DNA of 64,000 bases, taken from contig NZ_JAQNDK010000002.1 in assembly GCF_028368935.1 (NCBI RefSeq), positions 62,001 to 126,000 on the forward strand, read 5' to 3'. The position numbers and the translations under genes were made by a program. The notes under the pieces are model-generated. The model was not told the origin of the DNA. It did no database searches and worked only from the letters and a program-made list of their open reading frames with translations. Each line of letters begins with the position of its first letter. Position 1 is the first letter of the stretch. Positions 1-8,178 of this stretch are shown here, piece by piece. The stretch is from Sorangium aterium (GTDB lineage Bacteria > Myxococcota_A > Polyangia > Polyangiales > Polyangiaceae).

Positions 1-328
1 CCGTACGCAGGCTGCCGACGCAGCGGCTCAGAATCGAAGCGCCCTCGCCGTCATTCGCGGCCCGACAGCGGCCGGGCTGCCGCAGGTCACCATCGACGGT
101 CGACCTGCATTCGCTCGGATAACCCGCGTCACCGCGCTGGACGGCGCGACCGAGGTGGATCTCACGGGACAGCTGACCGAGGCGCCCGGCGGCGCGGCGG
201 TGGAGCAGACGATCGGGCCCCAGGGGGGGAGGGGCTACACGGCCGCGGTGCCATTCGGACGAACCCAGATACGCGATCTGGCGCAGCTCCTCGTCGAGCG
301 TCAGCTCATCACCTCGGGACGGTACTAG
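1..328 (+). CDS. C-terminal part of an unrecognised protein (5' end outside the window)
   Basis: An open frame (codons from base 2) runs in from the left edge and ends at TAG 326-328, giving about 108 residues. The fragment has an Ala/Gln-rich start and then a polar region with alternating hydrophobic residues that looks like beta strands. It ends in a short amphipathic helix (RDLAQLLVERQLITSGRY). I do not recognise the family. The next gene starts two bases after the stop, so the two are almost certainly in one operon. GC-rich third positions support coding. Nothing can be said of its N-terminus. Confidence 0.6.
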   Translation, partial: RTQAADAAAQNRSALAVIRGPTAAGLPQVTIDGRPAFARITRVTALDGATEVDLTGQLTEAPGGAAVEQTIGPQGGRGYTAAVPFGRTQIRDLAQLLVERQLITSGRY

Positions 329-330
329 CC

Positions 331-816
331 ATGGCGATCGAGCTCTCTATTTTCCTCCTGCCGCCGGGCGGGGCGGCGCCGCCCCGCCTGCCGGAAGAAG
401 ACGGCATCCCCAGGGTGGTCGACGGGGGCGGCGCGCGCGTCCACGACGCGCTCGACCTCTCCGACGCGCTCGGCCGCTTGCACCCGGTCGCGCGCGCGCT
501 CATCGAGCGGAACGACGCTGCGGAGCCCGAGGAGCGACGCTTCGCCGCGTCGGAGCTCTCGCCGCTCTGCGCCTTGGTCGACGACGTCGGCGCTCGCCTG
601 CGCGTGTGCGTGGACGACGCCGATCGCCCCCTCCGCCCTGCCGCCGAGCCGCTCCTCGACGCCGGCGTCTGCGTCGAGAGCGCAGGTCGCCTGGTCCTCG
701 TGCGGAGCGGCCACGGCCTGCTCCGCGTGATCGACGATCTGGATGACGTCCGCCGGGCGCTCTCCTGGGCCGAGTCGCACGGATGGGCCGTCGCGTGCGA
801 CTTCGACCTCCCGTGA
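331..816 (+). CDS. Hypothetical protein, 161 aa
   Basis: The ATG follows the upstream stop by two bases, which suggests coupled translation. The product is acidic and soluble, with no signal peptide or membrane segment. It starts MAIELSIFLLPPGG and ends with an alternating hydrophobic/acidic region (VIDDLDDVRRALSWAESHGW) that is probably helical. I do not recognise a domain. The Lgt-like membrane protein starts just after its stop, so a three-gene operon with the upstream fragment and that gene is likely. Function unknown. Confidence 0.6.
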   Translation: MAIELSIFLLPPGGAAPPRLPEEDGIPRVVDGGGARVHDALDLSDALGRLHPVARALIERNDAAEPEERRFAASELSPLCALVDDVGARLRVCVDDADRPLRPAAEPLLDAGVCVESAGRLVLVRSGHGLLRVIDDLDDVRRALSWAESHGWAVACDFDLP

Positions 817-832
817 CGCTCATGCTGCTGCC

Positions 833-2197
833 GTGTCCTCCGTGCCCTTCCTGAACGCGAAACTCGATCGACTTCCGCGCGTCGTCTTCGGCCGCCATGC
901 GCGCGAGGTGCCCGCGTTCCGGAGCCTGGGAATCGCCGGCTATTACCTCGCGCTCGTCGTCATGGTCGGCGTCTCGGTGCTTCGCGCCGGCTCGCTCCTC
1001 GTCGCGCTCGCGGTCTCGGCGGCGTGCGCGCTGTCGTTCTTCGGATGGGCGCTGATCCGTCGCGCGGTCACGGGACGCGAGACGCTCGTGCTCCTCGAGC
1101 ACGTCTGGATCGCCGAAGCGTGCGCGGCGGCGACGCTCCACGCGATGGGTGCGCCCATCTTGCCTTACCTCGACGCGGTCAGCCTCGGCCTCACCTTCTT
1201 CCTCGCGTCGGGGCGGCTCGGCTGCCTGGTCGTCGGCTGTTGCCACGGCCGCCCGAGCTCCGTCGGCATCGTCTACGACGCATCGATCGCTGAAGGCGGC
1301 CTGCCCGAGCACCTCGTCGGTGTGCGTCTCTTCCCTGTGCAGCTCCTCGAGGCGACCGGCCTCGTCGCGATCGGGCTCGTCGGGCTCGTCGGGCTCCCCT
1401 TCGCCGCCGAAGGGCGGGTGTTCGCTTGGTTCCTCGCATCGTACGCCGTCTTCCGGTTCGGCCTCGAAGGGCTGCGCGGCGACGAGCGCCCGACGTTCCT
1501 CACATTCTCGGCGAGCCGCTGGATGGCGATTGCAGAGCTCGCGTTCGCCGTCGTGCTCGTCGATGGCGCCGCCGGCGCCCGCGATGCTCGCATGCTCGCC
1601 GCGGCCGCGTGCCTGGTCGCGCTGCTCGCCCTCGTGCTCGTGTACCGGATCGTCGCCGACCCGACGCGGGTGCTCCTCGCGCCGGCGCACGTCGCCGAGG
1701 TGCGCGACTTCGTGGCGTCGGCGGAGCGCTCGGATGCGCCGCGCCTTCATCGTACGTCGGCGGGGGTGTCGGTCGTCGTCTCGACGCCGCGCGACGCGCC
1801 GAGCGATCGGCTCGTGTCGCTCCATGTCCCGAGAGGGCAACGCGATCTCCAGGCGGTGTGCGCGCTCGCGGCGCGCGCCTTCCCGGGGCTCTCGCCCGAC
1901 CATACGCGCTGGATCGAGGGCGGGCTGCTCGTGACGAGGGTGACGTCGCGGCTTCTGGCGGACGACAGGCCGCGTGAGCGGGCGCTCTATTTCCGCGTCG
2001 CCCGCGACGCGCAGCGCGCCCCTGAGGATGCCCTCGCCGAAGCCGCGCCGCGCGCTGAAGATGATCGCCCTCGGGCGACGCCGGAGCAGGGGCGTCAGGG
2101 GCCGTCGTCGCGCTCGGAGATCGATTTCCGGCGAGGGCGCTTCTCGAGCGCGTCGCCCGGTTTCGATGCCGAAGCTGGGGGTGACGCGCAGCGGTGA
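833..2197 (+). CDS. Prolipoprotein diacylglyceryl transferase (Lgt)-family membrane protein with a C-terminal extension
   Basis: About 454 residues from GTG 833; an in-frame ATG at 743 would overlap the upstream gene by 74 bases and adds residues with no family likeness. The N-terminal two thirds are hydrophobic with several membrane spans. They carry Lgt-family signatures: GRLGCLVVGCCHGRP, then a region resembling the HPSQLYEA motif (RLFPVQLLEA), then YAVFRFGLEGLRGD. Lgt moves diacylglycerol from phosphatidylglycerol to the lipobox Cys of prolipoproteins. The pattern here is the GCCHG-type variant rather than the classical GNFxNGE motif, so this may be a paralogue with another substrate. The last ~150 residues are soluble, highly charged and not part of Lgt. 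It is last in a likely three-gene operon. Confidence 0.75.
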   Translation: MSSVPFLNAKLDRLPRVVFGRHAREVPAFRSLGIAGYYLALVVMVGVSVLRAGSLLVALAVSAACALSFFGWALIRRAVTGRETLVLLEHVWIAEACAAATLHAMGAPILPYLDAVSLGLTFFLASGRLGCLVVGCCHGRPSSVGIVYDASIAEGGLPEHLVGVRLFPVQLLEATGLVAIGLVGLVGLPFAAEGRVFAWFLASYAVFRFGLEGLRGDERPTFLTFSASRWMAIAELAFAVVLVDGAAGARDARMLAAAACLVALLALVLVYRIVADPTRVLLAPAHVAEVRDFVASAERSDAPRLHRTSAGVSVVVSTPRDAPSDRLVSLHVPRGQRDLQAVCALAARAFPGLSPDHTRWIEGGLLVTRVTSRLLADDRPRERALYFRVARDAQRAPEDALAEAAPRAEDDRPRATPEQGRQGPSSRSEIDFRRGRFSSASPGFDAEAGGDAQR

Positions 2198-2249
2198 TCG
2201 GGCGCGTCGTCTGGCCGGCCTCTCCTTGGCCGCCCGAGCGCGGGTCAAC

Positions 2250-2541
2250 GAGCTCTGCGCGCTCTTGCTTGCCGCTCTGATGAGGTCTGTTCGGCAGCAT
2301 GAGATAGTGCACGATGCCGAGCCGCTCGAGCCCCTCCCGCATCTCGGCGGCCTTCATGGCACCTCCACGATCGCTGTAGGCGTCGCGCGGCAGCCCCCGC
2401 TCCTGGATCCCGTGGCGGAAGCCGTGCACGAGGCTCTCGATGCCCTCGCGCTCGAGGTACCACTGCGCGTGGCAGAACACCCGCGAACAGCCGCCGAGCA
2501 GGCCGAAGAGATAGGGTGTCTTCAGCGCGCGCGTGCAGGCG
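2250..2541 (-). pseudogene. Transposase (rve/DDE integrase core) remnant
   Basis: On the minus strand a frame reads TPYLFGLLGG, then CHAQWYLEREGIESLVHGF, a DRGGAMKAAE block and LGIVHYLMLPNRPHQSGKQE. This closely follows the integrase core of a DDE insertion-sequence transposase, in which these blocks surround the second Asp and the Glu of the catalytic triad. The DNA-binding N-terminus, the first Asp region and the C-terminus are missing, and no terminal inverted repeats are seen. It is therefore a decayed fragment. It lies between the Lgt-like gene and the next lipoprotein gene and fills most of that spacer. Confidence 0.75.
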
Positions 2542-2567
2542 CGCCGCGGATCGGATACCCTGAAGGA

Positions 2568-3413
2568 ATGAAGTCCCTCGCGGCGTGTGCCCGCCCGGCC
2601 CTCGTGATGGCCCTGGCGCTGGTGGGGTGCGCGTCCGGCCACGGCAGCCAGCCTGCGCCGCCCGCGGCGTCCTCCGTCCAGGCCAGCATCCCCGCCCGGG
2701 TCGGCATCCCCGGGGACGCCCAGCCACCCGTCCAGCTCATCGTCCCCGATCTCGCCGAGTTCGAGCGCCCCAACGCGGTGCTCCTCCCGGGCCGCGTCTT
2801 TCCTCTGGGTTGGTCGCGCAGCGGCCTGTTCGCCTATGTCTACGAGCCACCCGACGAAGCCTGTGGATGTTACTTCTTCCACCTGATCGTCCAAGATCTG
2901 GCCACCCATCGGATCACGTGGGAGCACCGCTACGAATCCGGAGAGATCCGCGAGGGGGATCCCGATCAGCTCACGAGCTTGCAGGCTGTGTGGCGGGCCC
3001 GCGGCGGCATGCTCTCCGCCCGCCTGCACGAGCTCGGTATCGTCCGGAGCAACGAGCCCGCGCTGCGGCCGTTCTCGACCTCTGACGGCGGTGGGCCGCG
3101 CGTCCAGATCCACACCACCACGGTCGGCGATGACTCCCCTGTCGGGTTTGCTCACATCACGAGCTATCGAGTCGATATCACGACCCCACGAGGCACCACG
3201 ACGATTCACCGCAGCGGGTCGCCGGAGACGCCGGCCGAGACGGGGACGCCGAGCATCGGCCCCTTGGAGGTGACCGCTCCCGGCTACCTTCGGAGCCCCC
3301 ATGACACCCGTGTGGCGGTGTTGATCCAGGAGACGTGGCGCGGCTGGGAAGGCCGCCCATACGTCGCGAAGCTCCTGTTCGCGGGCGCCGACCTCAACGG
3401 CGCCACACACTGA
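2568..3413 (+). CDS. Putative lipoprotein, 281 aa
   Basis: The start ATG 2568 is chosen because it gives a complete lipoprotein signal: MKSLAACARPALVMALALVGC with the lipobox Cys at residue 21, followed by a Ser/Ala/Pro-rich linker. A purine-rich GAAGGA directly abuts the ATG, which is an unusually short ribosome-site spacing. The mature part has many aromatic residues and short beta-type segments. Two nearby Cys (ACGCYFF) could form a disulfide or bind a metal. I recognise no family. It converges on the DUF4157 gene, with a hairpin directly after the stop. Confidence 0.7.
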   Translation: MKSLAACARPALVMALALVGCASGHGSQPAPPAASSVQASIPARVGIPGDAQPPVQLIVPDLAEFERPNAVLLPGRVFPLGWSRSGLFAYVYEPPDEACGCYFFHLIVQDLATHRITWEHRYESGEIREGDPDQLTSLQAVWRARGGMLSARLHELGIVRSNEPALRPFSTSDGGGPRVQIHTTTVGDDSPVGFAHITSYRVDITTPRGTTTIHRSGSPETPAETGTPSIGPLEVTAPGYLRSPHDTRVAVLIQETWRGWEGRPYVAKLLFAGADLNGATH

Positions 3414-3434
3414 CAGCGCCTGCACCGGCGCTGT
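3413..3434. terminator. Candidate bidirectional terminator hairpin
   Basis: ACAGCGCC, six bases, then GGCGCTGT is a perfect 8-bp stem that begins at the last base of the upstream stop codon. It lies between two convergent genes ending at 3413 and 3450. There is no T tract, which is common in very GC-rich genomes, so the call rests on the stem and its position only. Confidence 0.5.
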
Positions 3435-3449
3435 GAGCTTCGCGCCCGC

Positions 3450-6191
3450 TCACGTCACCCACGCGGAGAGCTTCTTGGCCAGCTCGGCCGGCTTGCTCGA
3501 GCCCGACGCCCCCAGGAACTTCACCAGGTCGACGAGCTGCGCGTGCCGAGCCCAGAACTTCTTGTAGAAGGCCGTCCGCAGCGCCTCCCGCGTGGTGGCG
3601 ACGCCCCCCTTGCCGCCCGATTTCTCTGTCGCGAGCGCCGTGGTCTCGGCCGCGGTCGCGTCCACCGCCAGCGCCACCACCGTGGTCTCCTCGTCGGCCA
3701 CGATCTTGGCGAGCGTGGCGTCCGCGGCCAGCTTGGCGTCCCCGCTCACCAGCTTCCTGAGGCTGATCACGAGGCCGGGGTAAGCGATGCGCGCGGCCAG
3801 GTACTCCTTGATGTTCTCGCCCTCGCCGATGGTCTTCCACGACACCGTCTCGTGCGGGAGCAGATCCTTCTCTGCCAGCCCGAAGTCTGCCATGAGCTTC
3901 GAGGCGAGCATGAACGACGAGCGCTTCTGGGCCGCGTTGATGTCGCCGTAGAGGTACCACTTCTTCACCTTGGTATCCGGGTCCCTGTTGTCGCGCGCCA
4001 CCTGGTAGAGCTCCGCGTCCTTCATGGCGATCAGCCGCGCCTTCAGGTTCGGCGACAGCTCCATCGCCTTGATGGCGGCGCGGTTCGCGGTGATCGTGGC
4101 GGTGTCCTTGGAGCTCGACGGCAGATCGAGCGCTTCCTCGGCGCCGCTGTGCTCGATGCCGATGGCGTGAGAGTTACTGGACGTGTCGTATCCCGGCTTG
4201 GTCTTGCCGACGTGTGACACCTTCTTGTCGACCGGCACGGTCAGGGTGATCTTCCCGTTCTCGTCGATCAGGTAGTGCGCGCCGATGGTCTGCTTCGCCG
4301 CGATCCGGCTGCTGTAGCCGGCCAGCGTGCCGCTGCCCGAACTGCTGCCGGTCTGGTGCAGAATCACGCTGTTCACATCCTTCTTGGGCAATGAGCCCGA
4401 CGCGAGCTTTCCGTAATCCTCCGTGCGATCGTCAACGGGCACGTCCTTGTAGTCGCCCATCGTCATCGAGGTCCAGGCGCGCATGATCCAGCCCTTGCCC
4501 GTTCCCGCCGCGACCGCCGGCTTGCCCGCCTTGAACACCGGCCCTTCGACCTCGATCCAGTCCGCCGAGCTCGCCTTGAGCGTCACGGTGGCACCCGTCT
4601 GGAAGAACAGCCTGACGCCACCCGAGACCTGATAGGTCGCCTTGTCCGACTTGCGCAGGAAGCTGTCCTCGCGCATCACCCCGCTCGCATAGTCCTTGCC
4701 GGGGTCGTGGCCGGAATCGGTCGAGGTGCTCGCCGGTGCCGGCGTCGCAGCAGGCTTGGTCGGGGCCGGCGTCGCGGGCGGACTGGCCGGCGTCACCGCC
4801 GGTGTCGCTGGCGGCTTGGCCGGCGTCACCGCCGGTGTCGCCGGCGGCTTGGCCGGCGCCGGCGTGCCGCCCGCCATGGGGATCGTGAGCGTCTGCCCGA
4901 TCGCGACGTCGGTCCCGGTCATCCCATTGGCCTTCTGGATATCGGCCACCGATACCCCGTGCGCCTTGGCGATCGAGTAGAGCGTGTCTTTCGCCTTCAC
5001 CGTGTAGCTCACCGAGCTGGGGCCGCCCGCGACCGGGATGGTCAGCACCTGCCCCGGGGCGATGGTGTTGCTGGTCAGCTTGTTGGCTGCCTTGATGTCG
5101 TCTACCGTGGCGCCGTAGATGCGCCCGATGCTGTAGAGCGTCTCGTCCGACGCCACCGTGTGCGAACACGGCTTGCCGTCGGGCACGACCAGCGTCTTCC
5201 CGACCGACAAGGTGTCCGTGGCCTTCAGGCCATTGGCATCGAGCAGCGCCTCCTCCGTGACACCGTACTTCGACGCGATCCCGTAGATCGTCTCCTTGGC
5301 TGCCACCGTGTGACACGAGCGCTGGATGAGCCTGTGGATTGAGCCAGGGCCACCGCCGCTCGGCAGGGCGCGCTGCTGGATCGTGTGCGTCAGCTCGTGC
5401 GCGAGCAGCCGGCGGCCCTCCACCGTGGAGGGCGCATATTCGCCGGAGCCGAACACGATGTCGCTCCCGATGGTGTACGCGCGCGCCCGCACCGCCCGTG
5501 CCCCGTCCGCGGCCTCGCTGTCCGTGTGCACTCGCACCCCGCCGAGATCGCGCCCGAAGCGCGGCTCGAACCAAGCGCGGAGCGACGCCGGCAGCGGCTG
5601 TCCGCCGCGCTCCGCCGCGCGCACCGCGGCCCCGGTGTCCAGACCGGCTCCGGCGCCCGCCGACGGCGCGCGCTTGGTCTGGATCGTCGTGCTCTCCTCG
5701 TCTTTGCACGCCGCGCACTTACGTTGGATCGAAACAGGTGCCGAGTCGCGGGGCCCCGGCTCCGCCGTCCGCATCACGTTGTCGGCCACCTCGTCCGCCT
5801 CGCGCTCGTACGGGTCTCCCGGGGAGCTGATGGTCGCCTTCCGCTGGATCGGCGGCGGCCTGACGGCGAAGCGGGCCCAATCGAACCGGGGAGCCGGTGC
5901 GACAGGTCCCGGTGCGACAGATTGAGACGCCTCGGCCTCCGCCTCTGTCTCCGAACCAGCGCGCGCGACGCGCGACCAGGGAGCGCTCGCGGGAGCGGGT
6001 AAGCGCGGCTCGAAGTCGCGCCGTCCCGCTTCGGTCAGCTCGGACGAAGTCGCCGCTCCGGCGTTGCTCGACGTGGCCAGCCGAAACCAGGGCGGGTTCA
6101 TCGGCGGCGCATTGACCTGGCGCCGCGACGCAGGCTTCGCGGCAGGAGAAGGCGCCAAAGATGGACGCGGCTTCCGGTCGAACGAGAACAT
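3450..6191 (-). CDS. DUF4157 (eCIS core domain)-LysM x3-N-acetylmuramoyl-L-alanine amidase fusion
   Basis: 913 residues, with ATG 6191 preceded by AGGAG. Order of parts: a Pro/Ala-rich N-terminus; IQRK-type motifs and DPYEREADEVADNVM near residue 130; the DUF4157 core ending in the zinc-protease-like HELTH at 265-269; three LysM repeats at about 297-443, which bind peptidoglycan; a Pro/Ala/Thr linker; an SH3-like segment; and an amidase_2 domain with VILHQTG (His612), GAHYLI and GIEHSG, which cuts the amide between muramic acid and peptide. Known: DUF4157 proteins are strongly associated with extracellular contractile injection systems, often as cargo. Inference: a cell-wall-cleaving effector delivered to other bacteria. 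No sheath, tube or baseplate genes are in the window. There is no signal peptide, which suits a tube-loaded cargo. Confidence 0.88.
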   Translation of the reverse strand: MFSFDRKPRPSLAPSPAAKPASRRQVNAPPMNPPWFRLATSSNAGAATSSELTEAGRRDFEPRLPAPASAPWSRVARAGSETEAEAEASQSVAPGPVAPAPRFDWARFAVRPPPIQRKATISSPGDPYEREADEVADNVMRTAEPGPRDSAPVSIQRKCAACKDEESTTIQTKRAPSAGAGAGLDTGAAVRAAERGGQPLPASLRAWFEPRFGRDLGGVRVHTDSEAADGARAVRARAYTIGSDIVFGSGEYAPSTVEGRRLLAHELTHTIQQRALPSGGGPGSIHRLIQRSCHTVAAKETIYGIASKYGVTEEALLDANGLKATDTLSVGKTLVVPDGKPCSHTVASDETLYSIGRIYGATVDDIKAANKLTSNTIAPGQVLTIPVAGGPSSVSYTVKAKDTLYSIAKAHGVSVADIQKANGMTGTDVAIGQTLTIPMAGGTPAPAKPPATPAVTPAKPPATPAVTPASPPATPAPTKPAATPAPASTSTDSGHDPGKDYASGVMREDSFLRKSDKATYQVSGGVRLFFQTGATVTLKASSADWIEVEGPVFKAGKPAVAAGTGKGWIMRAWTSMTMGDYKDVPVDDRTEDYGKLASGSLPKKDVNSVILHQTGSSSGSGTLAGYSSRIAAKQTIGAHYLIDENGKITLTVPVDKKVSHVGKTKPGYDTSSNSHAIGIEHSGAEEALDLPSSSKDTATITANRAAIKAMELSPNLKARLIAMKDAELYQVARDNRDPDTKVKKWYLYGDINAAQKRSSFMLASKLMADFGLAEKDLLPHETVSWKTIGEGENIKEYLAARIAYPGLVISLRKLVSGDAKLAADATLAKIVADEETTVVALAVDATAAETTALATEKSGGKGGVATTREALRTAFYKKFWARHAQLVDLVKFLGASGSSKPAELAKKLSAWVT
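4789..4854 (-). repeat. Two 33-bp tandem repeats coding the Pro/Ala/Thr linker
   Basis: Two direct 33-bp units differ by one base, with a more diverged unit to their left. They encode the PPATPAVTPAK-type linker between the LysM and SH3-like parts of the amidase fusion. Copy number probably varies between strains. Confidence 0.8.
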
Positions 6192-6848
6192 GGAGGAGCT
6201 CTCCTCGTCGTGGTTGTTCGGACCCTACCAGCTCTTGACGGGCATGCCCACGGCGATGTTCCTGTCGAGAGCGCTGTCCGCCGCCGGTGCAGCGGTCCGC
6301 CCGAGCGCTGCACGACAAGCCCGAGTCATGCGCGAATGTGTGGTCGCGCAAGGATCCGGTCGAAGACCAGGACGAACGAGTAACGCGGGGAGAAGGAACT
6401 CCAAGCGTATCGGAAACATCAAGCCCCAATTGCGGGACCTGCCCCCGTGTTGACCGAACATTCCTTCTATGCGATTCGACACCCCCTGAAAAAGTAACGC
6501 CATATCAACAGTCTGGCCATGCATCGAAGGGACCACGCTCACGCCGCAGCTCTCGGGGTCGAGCTGGTGGAACTCCAGATCCATCGGGCACCGGAACGCC
6601 GCTGCTCCGGCGCGCAGGCCGACCATCGCACACCCCGGCTCGGGTCTTTTTCAGCGTGGTGTAAGAAATATTACATGGTCGAATGAGCTCGTTGGATCTC
6701 TCGGTTTTTGTATGCGGATCAGTGGATCTGTATTTTCACGTTATGTCAACTGCCGTTCGTTGGTGGGAAATTCTTGACGGCGCGAGAGCGGCCCGTTGTC
6801 GCGCCTCTCCAAAGGCGAGTAATCTCTTTCCGAGATAGCGAACACGAC
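6192..6848. other. Intergenic region with an A+T-rich stretch
   Basis: This 657-bp spacer separates the divergent amidase fusion and the small membrane-protein pair. Open frames exist here, for example 6225-6626 minus, but none has a ribosome site or recognisable product. GC drops sharply from about 6640 to 6850, where one copy of the 75-bp dispersed element lies. Promoters for both flanking genes should be here, but I cannot assign -35/-10 boxes with confidence. Confidence 0.6.
6705..6778 (-). repeat. Dispersed 75-bp intergenic element, copy 1
   Basis: Read on the minus strand it runs GTCAAGAATTTCC, then GGCAGTTGACAT-ACGT, then GATCCACTGATCCGC, and ends TACAAAAA. The copy at 25894-25968 matches along its whole length with scattered substitutions. 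A shortened copy is at 17798-17838. It is far more A+T-rich than its surroundings and lies about 70 bp upstream of the gene at 6849. Confidence 0.75.
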
Positions 6849-7457
6849 ATGAGCACGTATGAACTTCTCCAATGGTTGGGGCTCGGGGCGGGCGCCCTCG
6901 TCCTGGTCGCGATCGTGGCGAGCGCGATCAAGCTCTCGCGCGCGACGGACGCGGTCTGGCCGAACTGTGCGACGAGGTACGGGCTGACCTTCGATCAACA
7001 GAACGAGGGCAACGCGCTCACGTCACAGCGCCGCGCCAAGTCGCTCACCGGCGCCGTGCAGAACGTGCCGCTCCGCGTCATCTCCACCTGGAGCATGGTG
7101 GGCAACACCAGAACCACCTCCACGGCCTTCTATGCGCGCTCGTTGTATCCGGCGCCGCATCGCTTCTCGCTCCAGATCACGCGCGGCGCGGGTGGCCCGC
7201 AGTACCACCTGGTGCCGACGGGCGACCCGAACTTCGATCGCATGATTTCGCTCAGGAGCGACTCGCCCGCCCTCTCTCGTGCGCTCATGAACTCGGCGGT
7301 GAAGGCAGCGCTGCTCAAGCTGCCCATGAATCAGATCGGGCTCTCATATGACAACGGCGAGCTCTGTCTCTCCTACGGCGGTCAGCCGCTGAAGCCCGCC
7401 GAGCTCGAAGCCCCCATTGACGCCCTGGTCGCCCTGGGTCACTCGAGGTTCGCATGA
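6849..7457 (+). CDS. Hypothetical membrane-anchored protein, 202 aa
   Basis: Starts at MSTYELLQWLGLGAGALVLVA, giving one N-terminal membrane helix at about residues 10-28, followed by a soluble domain of about 170 residues. The soluble part is rich in beta-type segments (GAVQNVPLRVISTWSM, HRFSLQITRG) and ends with a short acidic helix. No family is recognised. It overlaps the next gene by four bases (ATGA), so the two are translationally coupled and probably act together. An in-frame upstream ATG at 6708 lies in the A+T-rich repeat and is unlikely. Confidence 0.7.
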   Translation: MSTYELLQWLGLGAGALVLVAIVASAIKLSRATDAVWPNCATRYGLTFDQQNEGNALTSQRRAKSLTGAVQNVPLRVISTWSMVGNTRTTSTAFYARSLYPAPHRFSLQITRGAGGPQYHLVPTGDPNFDRMISLRSDSPALSRALMNSAVKAALLKLPMNQIGLSYDNGELCLSYGGQPLKPAELEAPIDALVALGHSRFA

Positions 7458-8017
7458 TGGCCTCGCCCTCCGACCCGCGGCAGGCGTACCTCCGAGACCT
7501 CGGAGCGGCCCACGGCTTCACGCTCGAAGAGCTCGAGATGAACCGGCAAGGGCGCCTTCATCCGGCGCAGGCCAAGCGCGGCAAGAGCTCGGGCATCGGC
7601 TGCGGGGTGTTCTTGCTCCTGCTCGGGTTACTCGTCGCCGCCGGGGGCGTCGGAGGTGCGCTCTACCTCCACGACGATTACTCGAAGCCGATCTCCGACA
7701 CCGACATGAACGGGCTCTACGCGCTCGGCGGGGGCGGCGTCGTGCTGGGCGGGTTGCTCGGTATCGGCGCGCTGTTGACGTTCTGGAAGGTCAGCGCGAG
7801 GCGCAAGGCGTACGCCCAGAGCCCCGCGCTGGTCGCCCAGGGGCCGCTCCAAAAGGTGCACGTCGACGGCCGCGGCGGCATGCCGAGCCAATGGCGCTAC
7901 ACGATCGGCGGAGTCGCCTTCGTCGTCTCGCAGAAAGCGTGGGAGCTCACGACGCACGGCGCCCACTATCGCGTTTATCACCTGGCGGGCGATCTTCTGA
8001 GCATCGAGCCGCTGTGA
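7454..8017 (+). CDS. Hypothetical membrane protein, 187 aa
   Basis: The start ATG overlaps the upstream stop (ATGA). A short polar N-terminus with Pro-Arg-Gln-Ala-Tyr and a helix precedes two membrane spans at about residues 47-70 and 88-108, each with Gly-rich faces. A soluble C-terminal domain carries several aromatic residues (YTIGGVAFVVSQKAWEL). I recognise no domain. With its partner upstream it forms a two-gene unit of unknown role at the cell envelope. Confidence 0.7.
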   Translation: MMASPSDPRQAYLRDLGAAHGFTLEELEMNRQGRLHPAQAKRGKSSGIGCGVFLLLLGLLVAAGGVGGALYLHDDYSKPISDTDMNGLYALGGGGVVLGGLLGIGALLTFWKVSARRKAYAQSPALVAQGPLQKVHVDGRGGMPSQWRYTIGGVAFVVSQKAWELTTHGAHYRVYHLAGDLLSIEPL

Positions 8018-8178
8018 GAGCTCTCAACACATCCGTGATGTAGCGGAAGCTGACGCAGCGGACGAGCTCCTCCGGGGTCATGTCCACGAGGAGCTTCCAG
8101 AGCGGTTTGCCCGCGATCTTCGCCCACAGATCCCATGCGGCGTTGACGACAGCGGCCGTCGCCAGGTGGAGGGGGCCG
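8018..8178 (-). pseudogene. L-fuconate dehydratase (enolase superfamily) remnant
   Basis: The minus strand encodes HLATAAVVNAAWDLWAKI, then GKPLWKLLVDMTPEELVRC and a SFRYITD block. This is a recognisable internal stretch of L-fuconate dehydratases, which act in fucose breakdown. Only about 50 residues remain, without the catalytic barrel residues, and homology stops abruptly at both ends. It is a leftover of a deleted or moved gene. Confidence 0.75.

Noticed and set aside
500-2248. Long minus-strand open frame opposite the Lgt-like gene
   Set aside because: Arg-rich translation with no domain; it is the antisense shadow of a GC-rich coding region whose plus strand has clear Lgt motifs.
6225-6626. 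133-codon minus-strand frame in the spacer after the amidase fusion
   Set aside because: No ribosome site and no recognisable domain; part of a plain intergenic region.
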